DNA from: Eutreptiella sp. 'Long Island Sound 2002'
Lineage: Eukaryota > Euglenozoa > Euglenophyceae > Eutreptiales > Eutreptiaceae
Length of the DNA: 64,000 nt
Direction: 5' to 3'
NCBI GenBank assembly: GCA_964036045.1
Contig: OZ038384.1
Location: 44,641,704 to 44,705,703 of the forward strand
Shown: positions 18,394 to 29,842 of the stretch, one piece after another
How the letters are laid out: every line of letters begins with the position of its first letter
How positions within the stretch are numbered: the stretch's first letter is position 1
The notes under the pieces: generated by a model
Told to the model about the DNA's origin: nothing
Seen by the model: only the letters and a program-made list of their open reading frames with translations
Databases searched by the model: none
Position numbers and translations under genes: made by a program

Positions 18394-20252
18394 ATGCCAG
18401 AGGCAGCAAGTGCCGCGGATCTCATTGCAGAGTTCAAAAAAGCCCACGAATGGGCGGAAGAGGGAGCCCTGATGGCATACGAGTCCACGCAAGTGGCCAT
18501 CGCCAGTCTTGTAGCGTCGGAACACACGACAGCAATTTTCTCAGACCACAAATATTTCGAAAACAAGGACGTCTCAGCAGCCCAATACAAGCTCGACACG
18601 GTCCTCAATCTCAAAGATCCCATCCTCCCCAAAATCATATGGTGCAAAGACGCCACCTTCAACCTGGTGATTGCAGTGCGCAGCTCAGCCCTGTTAGAGG
18701 GCATTGCTCTGTTCAAACAAGTGGTGGCTCAATACACGGATGTCTCTCTCAAGATGATAGTCTTCACAGGCAGGGAGTTACGCCTGGCTGAAGGTACGGA
18801 TCTGCTTCGGGAAAAGCTCCCATTCAACCCGGAATCAATCTCGTTGCTAAAGAGACCAATCAGTGAAAAAGGTGGCTCACATCTCCACACATGGATAGTG
18901 GAAGCACCGCAGGGAGTACGTAACAACCCCTTCGCCACCGCCCCCGCACGACGCATCGTCCAGCTTCTCCCTCCGGGTCAACACCCACTGAAACTGTTTG
19001 CCCCCATTGCGAAGCAGGTGGATAAGTTGGCTATCTGTATCAACAACAAATTCCTGAATGAGATGGTGTCTGAATTGGGTCTGGACACAGGCCTGACCGC
19101 AATCTCACCGGGACCACATCCAACCCAGACCAGCTGGGTCATCTTCCAACAAGCACTGGTGCCACAGGACAAAATCGACCAAACAGAATCAAAGTACTAC
19201 AGCAAGGAAAACTACGCCCGCGTCCCCTTCAAGACATACTCTGGTGACCTGAATGATTGCGAATGTATTGCGGAAGTCTGGATTGTCAAGAAGGCACAAA
19301 CACACGAAGCCCTCACAAAATTTTGGGCAGTGCTCAATTTCCATTTGTGCAAGATCACGGACCAGCTTCAGCACAGGCCGCAGGCACAGTACACAAACAC
19401 CAACAAAATACGCCTCGGGTTCAAGACCAAGGCGGATGCGCAGGTATTTGTGGAAAAGAGCCTACCGCAGCTCAAGGAGCTCGGATACGCGTTCAAAACC
19501 GAAGGAACCAAAGACGGGTATTGGGACCAGAGAGGATCGTCATCGTCGGCTGCCAGCATCCGCACGTCTACATCCTAGTCCACCAAAGGTTCGAAAGCAC
19601 CCACGGAGAAAGAAGATCACGTGGTTCTAGTGGATATACCAGAGTATCTGGCCCCCAACGAAATTCTGGCGGTAGTAAAACACGCGCTGGCCAGCCGCTC
19701 CATCCCAGTTGAAGACACCCAGGTGTCCATGGAAAGATTGAGGTGGTCGATGGGCAACATCCGCAGCCGAATTGGAGTGTGCGGGCACCGGGAGTCAAAG
19801 GGTTGGCGGGGGCAGTGCTGACCCTGACCGACCACGAGGGTTCCCAACGTGTGGCCACGATCCGTTCTTATTCTGACTGGGAAACCAGCTGGCAGTCATG
19901 GCGTGAAAGGGATAAGAACAAACCACAGCAGGCCCAGCAGGCAGGGCCAATGACTCCGGCACAGATTCTCCGTCGGAATCCAAACTCCCTCCTCCCCTCC
20001 CCTCAAGTGCAAGTACCACTGAACCCCATGCAGGCAGTACAGGTGCTGCCGAATATCCTCCCCCCGCAGGTACAACCCCCCCACCCCCTCTACCAAGGAC
20101 ATGTTCCGCTCACACAACAGAACCTTAGCTACCTACAGGCCCTGGTGTCGCAGACCCCCCCCTCCCAGTCCTCAGGATCACGCATGATGGCTTTGGACAT
20201 TGACAGTGTCAGAGGTAAACGGCCACGCAATGGTAACGATGACAACTTCTAA
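18394..20252 (+). pseudogene. LINE ORF1 (nucleic-acid-binding protein), nearly intact
   Basis: 394 codons from 18394 are followed by one in-frame TAG (19576). The same frame then continues VVLVDIPEYLAPNEI to about 19780, where a one-base shift moves it to the frame that ends at 20252. NKIRLGFKTKADAQVFV looks like an RNP1-type strand of an RRM, and the VVLVDIP segment could start a second one. The last part is Gln/Pro-rich and ends in a basic KRPRNG. LINE ORF1 proteins bind their RNA; this role is inferred from position just before the endonuclease-RT ORF, which it overlaps by about 50 bp. Confidence 0.55.
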
Positions 20253-23200
20253 TGTCACAACACAACCACAGACGTTCCCGTTGGGCAGCGACCTCACAGT
20301 TGCCACCATCAACGTCAACGGAGCGCATGCCGATCAGCAGGACGGCTCACGCATCATACCCAGGGTTAAAGTGGTGCTGCGCCACATGAAGGATTTGCAG
20401 GTGCAGGTCTTTGCGATGCAAGAACCGCACCTACAAATGGGATCAGCGCAATTGGAGGCCCGCTCCACCAGCCTCACAGACCTTGCTAGACAGCATGGCT
20501 ATGGCTGTAGGGCCCAGCTACCCCCCCCCCACACCAGGGGGGGGGGGTGGCACTATTGTGGCAAAAAGATTGGACGGAGGTCGCATCGGCCTCCATCTCC
20601 CCACGCCTGCTCCTAACTAACTTGCTGAGCCCAGAAGGCCTCGTGTATACGGTGGTCTCGGCCCATTTCAGTGATAAGCCAGACAAAAGAAAATCACAAT
20701 GGTTACGGTTGAAAGAAGCAATGACAATCTTCCCCTTCTCACAACACATACTCCTCCTCGCAGACCACAACTCGGTCATCACCCCGGCTGATGACTCTGG
20801 ATATATTTCTGAGCACGACAACCTCCCCCCCGCAGCCAGAGCACGAGCAAAGGAACTCAGCACCATCTCAGCACTGAGTCTGGGTGACACGTGGCACGAA
20901 GTATATGGCCCGGCTATGGACCACAACGACCCGCGAAGACCTAAAGGGTGGACGTGGGGATTCCACACTGAGCAGGACGACACCCCCCATCGCAGAAGGA
21001 TTGACAAAATCCATGTGTCCAGGCACATGTCAGCCTCGATCGTACGGTGCTACGCGAGAAAAATCGGCAGTGGAGATCACCGAGCGGTGGTTTCGACCCT
21101 GGCCCCCCCCACCCCCACAACGGTCCAGCCCAGGCAAAGAATCCCCACGTCCTTCCTACAGTGCGAGGATACCACAGCGGGCCTCGCCTAGCGGCTTAGG
21201 GGTCTCACGGCTCAAGGGGAGGAGTGGTGGGCACAGGCACTCCGCACTATCAGAACCACAGCGTATACTTTCGAAAAACAGGTAAACCCCAAGGGATTGA
21301 GTGAGGTCATGGCAATGCTGCAGGCAAGCACTGTCGATTACACCCCCCCCGAGGCGGCACACTTTTTGCAGCACCAAGGACTGACGCCAGCCACGCCACG
21401 GCAGGCATATGCGATGCTAGCCGCACAGGCAGAACAGGCCACTCAGCATAAAACGGAAGGGATTGTGCTCTCCAAACTACGGTCAGCGCTCAACACACAG
21501 CCGGAGGAACCACAGAGCAAACAGCAACGGCGGATAGAAATTGCACGGCTCACCAGGGAACTGCAAAGCAAGCGGAAGCTTACCGCACTCCGCAACAAGG
21601 CAGGGCGCACGTTCACTGAACCCACACAGATGGCGGAGGAACTGAAACAGTTCTGGTCTGGGGTAATGGCCAAAGGGGAACACACCGTCGAGGAGTGCGC
21701 CCAGTTTTTGCGCTCGCTACCCCTTCGCCCACAGCTAAAAGGGGCGGCAACTCTGCTCCTTAAGCCACTCACAGAGGAACTGGTGCTCACAGCACTGGAA
21801 AAAATGAAACCAGGGTCGGCCCCTGGCCTGGACGGAGTCACGGCAGAAATCCTGATGGCCCTCCCCGGGGCACTGGTGCCCAAAATGACGGAACAAATTG
21901 CACTTTTCCTTACCACAGGGAAAATCACAAAGGAGTGGGCACTCGCTATCCTGAACCCAATCCCTAAGCAAAAGGGCTCCATTTCGGTCACACAACTCCG
22001 CCCATTGTGCTTGCAAAGTGTGCTGTTTAAGTGGGTACCTCATGCTGCAGGACCTGCTTTTGTATGCCACCCCCCCCTGAGCAAGAAGGCTTCATGAAAG
22101 GGCGATTCATTTTTGAGCACATCTGGGAGGCGCGGGCGGCCTGGACCGCAATGGATTATGGTCTTTTTCTCTCCATCGATTTCTCCAAAGCGTTTGACTC
22201 TGTCCATCACAATTATTTTATTGCCTTCTTCACCCACCTGGGCCTCCCCCCACAGATGATCGCGCTCATCATGAACATGCTGACTTCCCCCTTTGTCTTT
22301 GGAGTGGGCAAAGGCGTAGTGCGCGAAGTGCAAGTCACACCAGAATCAGGGGTCCGACAGGGAGACCCACTCTCCCCAGCATTGTTCGCCATGGTCTGCT
22401 CGGTGCTGGTCCCCATGCTCCAGGCAGTGTCCCCTAGCATATGAGTCCTGTTCTACGCTGATGATCTCCTGCTGTACATCCCCGTCTCCCCTGCTCTGAT
22501 CTGCCCCCTCATACCAGACATCATGTACACGCTACGGCGGTACGCTAAGTTTGTAGGATTGCAGATCAACTTGGATAAATCGGCCTTCTTGTTGCGTGGC
22601 TTTTGGACGGACAGGCAGAAAACCAAACTCGAAAACACAGGCATTCCGGTGCAAAGCAAGGTGAAGTACCTGGGGAATCTTTTTGGGGACGTCACCCCTG
22701 ATGAAGCGTTTGCGCCCCATTTATCCCGTGCATTGGCGCGTGCGCAGTTCGCAGCGACCCTACCCCTGACGATGCCAGAACGAGTACACCTGCTCCAGGA
22801 GTGGATACTCCCATTGATGATCTACCCGGCGAGGGCCTACTTCCCCACGGAGGATGTATGCACCAAGCTGGCGAATGTGTACCGGGTGGCCCTAAGGCTC
22901 AGCAGCTGGGGCCTCACCCTACCCATACTGCAGCTTCCCCCGAAGCTGGGGGGAGCACTCCTCCCGAAACCCAGCCTCTTCTTGCTGTGGCAACACGCCA
23001 CACACTTCGTGATGTCCCGGCACGACACTAGTAAGCTCTCCCCCATTTCTGCACAGCATTTCAGTGGTTGGGCCAAATGCTTCGGGGTACAGGCGGAGCT
23101 GGGTGACCTCCCATGGCTACAGCTGGGTCCCATCCCCTGGAACACCTACCCCTTTTTGGGCACCTCAGCAAAAGCCTTCTCCCTGTTACGGAAACTGGCC

Positions 23201-23875
23201 CCCATCCTCCCCCCCAACACAGACCAGGCACCACGGCTGAGCTGCTGGCATTCGGTACTTTCCAGGGCCACAAATAACAACACATATTTTTCACCAAAAC
23301 TCATCAGGGCAGGGATCACACGCATCGGACAGTGCACACCGGACCTGTAGGAGAGACTGCCGCCCACATGGTCCCCGAGGTACAAGGCCCAGCTGGGACA
23401 GGCCTGGCCCCGACCACAGATGACACCACCACAAGAAACATCGGCCATTTTCTGGGTGGGTTGGAATACAAAGGCCATGCTCAGGTACCTGATGCGTCAG
23501 GAACCCCCGGACCCCCGTCAAACACCGGAAACCTGGCAGGCCTGGACCAAGCTATCGATACCGCCCAAACACCACTCTTTCATACAGACCGCACTGTGGA
23601 AAAAACTCCCAGTGGGGACCAGACTCGCCAACTGGCTCCCTCAGCACACACACTGCCTGGTGGATGGCAAACCAGAAGACATGCGACATGCGCTTCTGGA
23701 GTGCCGGTTCCTCCCCCCCGCAAAATCAGAAGTGGCCCACAAGTGGCCTTATCACGAGGTTTTCCATAACTCTCTCCAGCCCCTCAAAGCTGGGATCATT
23801 GCCTCAACAAGTTCAGAGTTCCTCGGCATTGTGGCTGTTTTGTCACAGGTGTTTACACCCCGCTGCATGCTATAG
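20200..23875 (+). pseudogene. LINE ORF2: APE endonuclease, reverse transcriptase, zinc-knuckle-like end
   Basis: The order is EEP/APE endonuclease with VATINVNG, AMQEPHL, LLADHNSV and GDHRAVVSTL; an RT finger GSAPGLDGVTAEI; QLRPLCLQSV; then QEGFMKGR, SIDFSKAFDSVHH (motif A), GVRQGDPLSPALF (motif B), LFYADDLLLY (motif C) and KVKYLGNLFG (thumb). HCLVDGKPEDMRHALLECRFL follows (C...H...C, zf-RVT type). Frameshifts occur at the G/C tracts near 20530-20550 and 22070. Isolated in-frame stops are TAG 21189, TGA 22442 and TAG 23348. All catalytic residues remain. The RNase H seen in related copies is missing here because the copy ends near 23875. Confidence 0.85.
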
Positions 23876-24135
23876 TACTCGGGAGAGAAGTACAGAGTGT
23901 GCGGTTCCACTGTGGCGCTCCCATGGGAGCCGGCTGTGCTGCGGCCTACCATCTGCGGTGCACTCCCTGTGCATGGGACAGGGCTTCCGTCTCTACGTGG
24001 GGCTACTGGGGCTCTGGGGGGGGGAAGGCAGTGAAAGGCAAATAGGCTCTCATGTGTGGTGGAAGGGGGCTGAAGGCCCAGCCTTTGCGTGCTTTGTGTA
24101 AGCGATTGCGGTTGACCCACTGGTGTTGTGAACGC
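23876..24135. other. Spacer after LINE, unclassified
   Basis: The block GGTGG(A/G)(A/G)GGGGGC(T/G)GA(A/G)GGCCCAGCC at about 24056-24084 recurs at 24822-24848. Nothing else is recognised. Confidence 0.35.
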
Positions 24136-24140
24136 GGCCA

Positions 24141-24540
24141 GTGGCCCAGGTAGGTGTTTGGCAGCGTGCTGCAGCGGCTGTGCAGCCGGCTGCAGCCTTG
24201 AAGAACTGGGTTCGAATCCCGGGCAAGGGGGGAAGAGGAGTACGAGGAGGAGATGCGGTTCCGGCGGACGGCGGTACCAGCGACAGAGGGCACCGCTGCA
24301 GGGGTGCCGTGCCTGGCACTTCGTTTTTGTACCGCACTAGCGGACAAAGTACGACAGGAAAGAGTACGAGGACGAGACACGCCACCGATCCACCGGCGGT
24401 ACCAATGGTGGAGGGGGCTGCTGAAGGGGGCGGTAGCGGGGACCTCGCCGGGGGGGCCCTGGACGGACAGACGAACCGGGGTTCGAACCCCCGACGACGA
24501 CGAGCGCCAGCCATGGCGCATACCACTAGACTGTCCATGC
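24141..24540. repeat. Inward-facing pair of tRNA-like modules, pair A
   Basis: The left module is on the + strand, with a perfect Pol III B box GGTTCGAATCC at 24209-24219 about 65 bp after GTGGCCCAGG. The right module is on the minus strand, with B box GGTTCGAACCC at 24489-24479 and A-box-like TAGTGGTATGCGC at 24530-24518. The core between them contains a GACGAGAC...CACCGATCCACCGG block that is shared with pair B. Neither module folds as a complete tRNA by eye. I infer a SINE-like element with a tRNA head at each end. Confidence 0.6.
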
Positions 24541-24760
24541 CTCTTACCCGTTTTGGCACAAACTAAGTACTTAGACAGACTTTTATGGGGGTTCGATCTC
24601 GACCAACCCTGACCAATGGGGGGCGGGGGTCTAAAAGGGACTCTAGTGCACTGGTGAGCTGGTAGACAGGAATTGAGGCCTGTCGGCCCAACAGGGGCTT
24701 CCGCAGACAGGCCTGGCAAGACTGGACCTGGCGCCACAGTCCCTACCAATGCGTACAATG
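24541..24760. other. Unclassified spacer
   Basis: It contains one more B-box-like GGTTCGATCTC at 24590-24600 with no partner recognised. Confidence 0.3.
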
Positions 24761-25714
24761 TCATCTCCCAGGGCTCTGTGTGGATGTGGGGGCATCAGTA
24801 AAACGATCCGGATTGTACCTGTGGTGGGAGGGGGCGGAGGGCCCAGCCCCTTCATGTTTCGGGGGCGCACCTTCATCAGTGCACATGAGGTCATAGCAGA
24901 CTGGAGTGCAACAATACGACCCTATGTCACTGTCAATGGCAGAGGTATCACAGGACATAGACGTTCTGCCACTGGATGCACAACTGAGATAGGCATACAT
25001 GTCACTGTCTAGGTTGCTGGCAGGTGAGGAATCCGCATCCATGCTACATACAGACAACTGTTCAGAAGATGAGACATCCTCAGTGGAGCCTGACCGCATG
25101 GAAGTGGTGTCCGCTGTAGACGTGTTCACATAGTGCGTGTCAGAGTCTGTTCCCATATGTTCACTATGGTCGACGGTCGCATTTTGTTCGTCACAGAACA
25201 GGGTGCGTGCACAGGGCAGTGCTGATGGCGGCAACGCACTTTCCACTTGTGCTGCTACATGATTTGGTGTTCTGTGGGCTACCTGGTGTTTGCCCGTGGA
25301 GGGCAGGTACCCTGAGGCCAGCTGTATCACTACCAGTTCATTCACATAGGGCCTAGGAGTAGTGATGAAGGGGATGACCCCTGCTTCAGAGGAGGCATCC
25401 GTGGAATACCCATCCGAGACGGTACATGCAGTAAGGACAGTGCTAGCCCTGCCTGCAGGGGAGTTGGCACTTGAAGTGATCGTACCGGGGGTACAGTACA
25501 TACCCCCAACCGGCAGAACCGACAATGCATGGGGCCGGGAGCCCCTAAGGGGGTAGACACTGCTGTCACCCCGGGGGTTCGCATCTGTTAGGGGTAGGTT
25601 GGCTGGCACATCAGGGCTATGTGTGTGTTGATCCGCTTCAGGGGGCCTCAATTGGTCAGGTGTGGACCCGCCACTTAGCTCCAGCTGCGCCTGCCTCACG
25701 ACCTTCATCGCCAT
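24761..25714 (-). CDS. Ser/Thr/Asp-rich hypothetical ORF
   Basis: 317 codons without a stop. The middle is rich in Ser, Thr and Asp (DSDTHYVNTSTADTTS, SGSTEDVSSSEQ, DSDMYAYLS) and the end reads KHEGAGPSAPSHH. A KHAKAGPSAPFHH relative occurs on the same strand near 24060. There is no domain, signal or membrane segment. It follows the 3' region of the minus-strand LINE, so it may be a passenger or an accidental open frame. Confidence 0.25.
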   Translation of the reverse strand: MAMKVVRQAQLELSGGSTPDQLRPPEADQHTHSPDVPANLPLTDANPRGDSSVYPLRGSRPHALSVLPVGGMYCTPGTITSSANSPAGRASTVLTACTVSDGYSTDASSEAGVIPFITTPRPYVNELVVIQLASGYLPSTGKHQVAHRTPNHVAAQVESALPPSALPCARTLFCDEQNATVDHSEHMGTDSDTHYVNTSTADTTSMRSGSTEDVSSSEQLSVCSMDADSSPASNLDSDMYAYLSCASSGRTSMSCDTSAIDSDIGSYCCTPVCYDLMCTDEGAPPKHEGAGPSAPSHHRYNPDRFTDAPTSTQSPGR

Positions 25715-26163
25715 CTCAGTTCCATGATTGTCCGTGTCACGCAGACAGTGCTTTGCAGTTCGTCCCGTCCCTTGTCCCTGGATGGGGTAAGAGTCGGGCT
25801 GCTTCTACAGGGTTCAGGGCATTGTCGCCTTCGGACTGAGTTTGGGGCGGAGCGTTTGTTGTGTCCCACTTTGGCTCTCACCGTCGCACTGGCATGCTCG
25901 CTTGCGCTGGCCCCTCTCGGCCACACACCTGTGTTTCCGGGTCACCTGGTCGTGGGGGGTGGGGCGGTCAGAGGTCACCCTTGTGGGCCACTGCCACCGG
26001 CCCTGGGCTATTTAGGTCCTTAGGGTTTAAAAACCCCAGTGGGTACAGCCTTTTCGGAGGTCAACATACAGCCATACAGAGGGTGGGAAGGCTGGGCGGC
26101 GCCGAGGCGCCTGCATGTGTGGTGAGTGTGTTTGCGTGTGCGGTTGTTCCCTGTGCCAAGTTC
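25715..26163 (-). repeat. 3' UTR of the minus-strand LINE
   Basis: Read on the minus strand, TGACCTCC, then CTGTACCCACTGGG, TTAAACC and TAAGG, then GGGGCCAGC and GTGGGAC, match in order the sequence after the LINE fragment at 47590-47700. This supports both as 3' UTRs of one LINE family. Confidence 0.55.
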
Positions 26164-26179
26164 CAGTACTTCTCAGAAG

Positions 26180-26558
26180 GCGGCCGCTCAAGTGGCAGCG
26201 CACCCGGCGTTTGCCGTGAGGGAGGTGGTTCGAGTCCCGGGATCGGTGGTCTCCCACCGATCCCTTCGAATACCGGACGGGACCTCCCATCGACCTGTTC
26301 GAGTACAGGTGGCGGCGCGCACTGCTGCAGGTGTGTGTGGTTCCTGCGTGTCACTTTTTGGGGGTTGGGGCAAAACGGACGAGACCTCCACCCGATCCAC
26401 CGGTACCGGTGGTGGCGCGGGTCGCTGTAGGGGGGGGTGGTTCCCACGACGCCGACTAGAGAGCTCTACGTGCAGGGAACCCAAGAGCACCAGCTCCCGG
26501 GATCGAACCCCCGCACTGGACGACTGAAGACTACCGCTCTCACCACTGGGCCGTGCCA
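26180..26558. repeat. Inward-facing pair of tRNA-like modules, pair B
   Basis: Left module, + strand: CTCAAGTGGCAGCGC at 26187-26201 and B box GGTTCGAGTCC at 26227-26237. Right module, minus strand: CCCAGTGGTGAGAGCGG at 26550-26534 and B box GGGGTTCGATCCC at 26511-26499. The core shares GACGAGACCTCCACCCGATCC-type sequence with pair A. It sits between the coding end and the 3' UTR of the minus-strand LINE, so it looks like an insertion there. Confidence 0.6.
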
Positions 26559-26628
26559 GTCTCTTGCCCTGTTTGGGGTTTGTGACGCTCTTGGAGTCTG
26601 AACCTATGGGGGTGTGGGCTCGCGTGCA

Positions 26629-27927
26629 TTATGGCGTGCCAAACAAAGGGCGGCTGGGGTCCGGTGTTCCACACCGTGAGCCCTCCGTGCTGCACGTGAT
26701 CGTGGAGGCCGTTGCTGGTGATCTGGGTGCCAGCCAGGCCTCATCACAGCTGCCTGGGGGGGAGGGGGGGGCTGACGAGGGGAAGAGTTCCTGCCTGACG
26801 TCACGCATTGGTGTTTGCCGTGGTGAGCGGGAGACCGCCCGCGACCTCCATCCAGAGGCCGGGTCAGTACAGCCTGGTGAGTGGCGTGGTCTCTTGGAGG
26901 CTAGGGTGCAGTCCTCGACTTCCAGCAGTGGAGTAACTCCCTGTCTGCGGGGGGTCGGGGGGGGGGGTGTGCCACGAGGAGGCGGGCTGGCCGCCCGCTC
27001 CTCCGGAGAAAACATGGGTTGCTCATCCAGGTCGGACTCGTCTTCCTGATCCTGTGCCTGCCCTTCCTGCTGTGGGCGCCGGGCCGAGGTGACATACCCT
27101 CGGAGGAGGGGGGATTTGCGGCGGCCCATGTCAGCCAGTGTGTCCGCGTGTGTGTTCCCTACAATGCCAACGTGTGAGGGGACATGCAGCCAGCGTACCG
27201 CTGCCCCTGCCTGCTCAATTTCCCCAAGGAGTTGCTCCCACAGGTCCACGTGGCCCACCGGCCCCCGCGAACCTTGCCAGTCATGGCGCCGCCATTTGCT
27301 TGCTTTGCCTGTGGCCCCCATGACCACAAGTTTTGAATCAGAGCAGATCGGTGTGCGCTTGTGCTGTGTCCTATGGCGAATGGCATGTATGGCCGCGAGG
27401 AGCTCTCCCCTGTTATTTGTTTGTTTCTGAGTGATGGGGATGCACTGTGCCGTGTCCCGGTGATCCCCGAAATATACCCCAAACCCTCCCACCATTCCCG
27501 CCTCCGGATGGACCTCCGACGAGCCGTCGGGGTAGATGGCTTCCCATCCCTCCGCTACATACTCATCAATGACTTTCTGATGCACATTCGCCATCGCTGG
27601 ACCATACATGTCTTTTTTGCGTTTCCTGGGCCGCGGGTTGCGGAGCTTGGGGGGGGATGGGTGGGGTTGGCTGAGCCTGGGGTGCTGCAAGTTTCCTGTT
27701 TCCTTGAGGGATGCGATTGCTCGGTGCATGTCCCGCACTCCGGGCGTGGGGAGGGTTGGAGCTGGGTGCTCGTACCATCGCGCAAGAATGCACAGCCACT
27801 GTGTGAGGAATATGTCCCATGTTGGGGGGGTGTCTCGGAATTTGACCGCATTGCGCAGGTTCCAGGATGCCATAACCGCGGTCCACATGATCAGCCCTAG
27901 CGGGCTCTGGAGGGATAGAACTGGCAT
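26629..27927 (-). pseudogene. 5'-truncated LINE with intact RNase HI domain
   Basis: 432 codons. Numbered from 27927, the RNase HI acidic residues are Asp134 (AIYPDGSSE), Glu175 (NNRGELLAAI), Asp197 (ICSDSKLVV) and Asp262 (NTHADTLADMG), with His252 in HVPSHVG. All the expected residues are present. RNase HI removes the RNA strand during LINE cDNA synthesis. Upstream of the domain, SPLGLIMWTAVMASWN corresponds to the linker between the zinc knuckle and RNase H in the copy at 45748. Everything 5' of that is missing, because the LINE is truncated against 85-bp-type repeats near 28 kb. The tail is long, Pro/Arg-rich and probably disordered. It is convergent with the LINE at 18394-23875. Confidence 0.8.
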
Positions 27928-28021
27928 GTCCCACTAGAGGACCTCTGGGTCTGTTTCCGTGGTATCCTCGAATATCGCTGGCCCCATGCATTGTTCCGCA
28001 ATGTGATACGCCTCCCGCTGT

Positions 28022-28364
28022 GAAGCGATGGGGACCCCCTAGGTGGCAGGGGTTATGTAGCCACCTTGCCCACCTGTGGGCCACCTCTGATTCTGCCCCT
28101 CTCTGAAGCAGTGGGGACCCCCTAGGCGGCAGGGGTTATGTACCCATCTTGCCCACTTGTGGGCCACTTCTAATTTATCCCCCTGCTCTGAAGCGGTGGG
28201 GACCCCCCAGGCGGCAGAGGTTATGTAGCCACCTTGCCCACTTGTGGGCCACTTCTGATTTATCCCCCCGCTCTGAAGCGGTGGGGACCCCCCAAGCGGC
28301 AGGGGTTATGTAGCCACCTTGCGCACTTGTGGGCCACTTCTGATTTTGCCCCCCGCTCTGAAGC
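28022..28364 (+). repeat. 85-bp tandem repeat, four units
   Basis: Each unit runs from GAAGCGGTGGGGACCCCC through GGGGTTATGTAGCCACC and CACTTGTGGGCCACTTCTGA to CCCCGCTCT. Units differ at few positions. It ends directly at GAAGCAAGGGCATG, where the SAP-protein region begins. The same junction occurs at 39207. Confidence 0.85.
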
Positions 28365-28468
28365 AAGGGCATGTTGTTGAGGTGGAAGATGGTGGTTTTC
28401 TTGGTCTTGCTCTTTCAAGGATTTGTGAATTTCTTTCGAATTAAGAGGGTGCTTAGGCAGAGGTTCAC

Positions 28469-28858
28469 TTGAACATTCAAGATTTGTGGGTTGTCCCGAA
28501 GAGGGCAACGCGTCACGCCGATATTGGCGATGTGTATGGGGTTGGGTTGGTGGGTGAGAACAGAGACAGTGATGACGAGGATTTGGAGTTGCCAGGTGAA
28601 GTTGCCAGTAGCTCCTCTTCTGACCTTCGTAACCCATCAGCTGTCCCCTCTACTTGTTCTAACCGTGGCTCGCAGATGGTGTTCGCGTATGATGTGGATG
28701 AGGCAGTGTTGAAGGCAATGGAGAGGGGGAAATTGCATGAGTGGACTAAAGTTGAGTTTAAGGCCATTTGTAGGAAGCATGGTTTGAGTGTCAGCGGGGG
28801 GAAGGGTGAGCTTATGGAGCGTGTCAGGGTGCACTTCCAGAGGTTGTACCAGCTGTAG
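28469..28858 (+). CDS. SAP-domain protein of the GGTCCTTAAGG family
   Basis: About 129 codons. The N-part reads LNIQDLWVVPKRATR and DVYGVGL, followed by an acidic SDDEDLE and a Ser run. The C-part is YDVDEAVLKAMERGKLHEW then TKVEFKAICRKHGLSVSGGKGELMERV. The last block fits a SAP motif (two amphipathic helices around a G-L-x-V-S-G turn), which binds AT-rich or scaffold DNA. No ATG starts the listed frame. In-frame sequence upstream (28385-28460) is related to the second copy but has stops, so the N-terminus is damaged. The second copy at 39220 keeps the N-part but loses the SAP part, so together they define the family protein. A DNA-binding accessory role in transposition is inferred. Confidence 0.6.
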   Translation: MNIQDLWVVPKRATRHADIGDVYGVGLVGENRDSDDEDLELPGEVASSSSSDLRNPSAVPSTCSNRGSQMVFAYDVDEAVLKAMERGKLHEWTKVEFKAICRKHGLSVSGGKGELMERVRVHFQRLYQL

Positions 28859-29164
28859 TCGGTTTGTTATGAGCTGTGCCACCGGCGATGGAACATTCAA
28901 GTGGTCAAACGCTGTGTCACTGCATTTGATTGAAAAAAAACATTGGTCTTGTTCATGTTGAATTGTGCAGGGTGTGAGGTAGGGTTTGGATGCTATCATT
29001 CAACACATGTGGTGCTAGGATCATATGGTTGTGTACTTGCACAAATTTGGGGCTAGGGACTCATGGTTCAACAGTTGGGCACACCAGGGTGAAGACATGT
29101 ACTGTCCGCGGGCTCTTTTGAAAATCCCACGTTCTCGAACAACTTTTTTTTTGCGTCAAGGACC

Positions 29165-29672
29165 GCCCTGCACGAGTCAGCGATCCACATGTTCAGTATT
29201 GAGAGCTGTGCATAAGAAGTTTGGAATCCAGTGTTGCATTGCTTGCCAGCATGATGCATCAGTGATTGTGGGGATTTAGTGCGCACACACTGCCACGATC
29301 ACGGAACCACAACAGCTAGTGGCACTGACCGTGGCCCATCACTGTGGTGGTCTTCTCAAGGGAGCGCCTTGTTTTTAATTTTGCCTAATGGAATGTGTAC
29401 GTAGCATCCAACTGTTGTAGACTATGCCTGCCCCCCCCCCCCCCCAAATACCAAAGCATGGAATGAAATGGAACACCTCAAACTCACAATTGTGGCGGCA
29501 ATCATGCCAGCTCGAGGGGCTGTTGGGGGCCATGAAAACCTTTTGACTTGACCAAAATATCACCTCAACAGGTGTGTTTGGTGCACGCATGAGGCACGTA
29601 ACTCCAAATCCACAACAACAACAACGACAACAACAACAACAACTGAACAACTAGGTCACAAGAATGTGGCCT
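29165..29672. other. Dispersed repeat copy and CAA-type microsatellite
   Basis: 29213-29305 is the second copy of the ~90-bp repeat at 17030-17120. 29606-29642 is a CAACAA/CGACAA microsatellite. There is a C tract at 29431-29445. No gene is seen. Confidence 0.5.
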
Positions 29673-29842
29673 GGCAAGGGGGTTTGGGTGCCAAACCGGG
29701 TTTGCGAGAGCAAGCTAGACCCTATTGTGCCCCCCCCCCCCAACCTGGAGTGTACCTGCCTGTGTGTGTGCCTACCCTTGTTCATTCCTTTTTGTTGTTT
29801 TTGAGGGCTATGAGAGCTCTATGTCGCTATTGACACTATGTC
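29673..29842 (+). repeat. Left member of a ~170-bp direct repeat pair (possible LTR)
   Basis: It shares with 32162-32332, in order: GCAAGGGGGTTxGGGTGCCA, AAGTTTG(C/T)GAGA, a C tract, GTGTACCT, TGTGTGCCT, CCCTTGTTCA, TTTTGAGGGCT.TGAGAGCT and GACACTATGTC. Identity is roughly 75 percent. The two copies are 2.3 kb apart, in the same orientation, and enclose coding remnants. Confidence 0.5.

Larger units (their letters stand above)
28022..29164 (+). mobile_element. GGTCCTTAAGG-family element, 3' part with SAP protein
   Basis: The tandem units, the SAP coding region, and a T-run end ...TTTTTTTTTGCGTCAAGGACC match the complete copy at 38933-40045. The 5' GGTCCTTAAGG end is missing here; LINE sequence (26629-27927 minus) lies immediately upstream. 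Confidence 0.6.
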
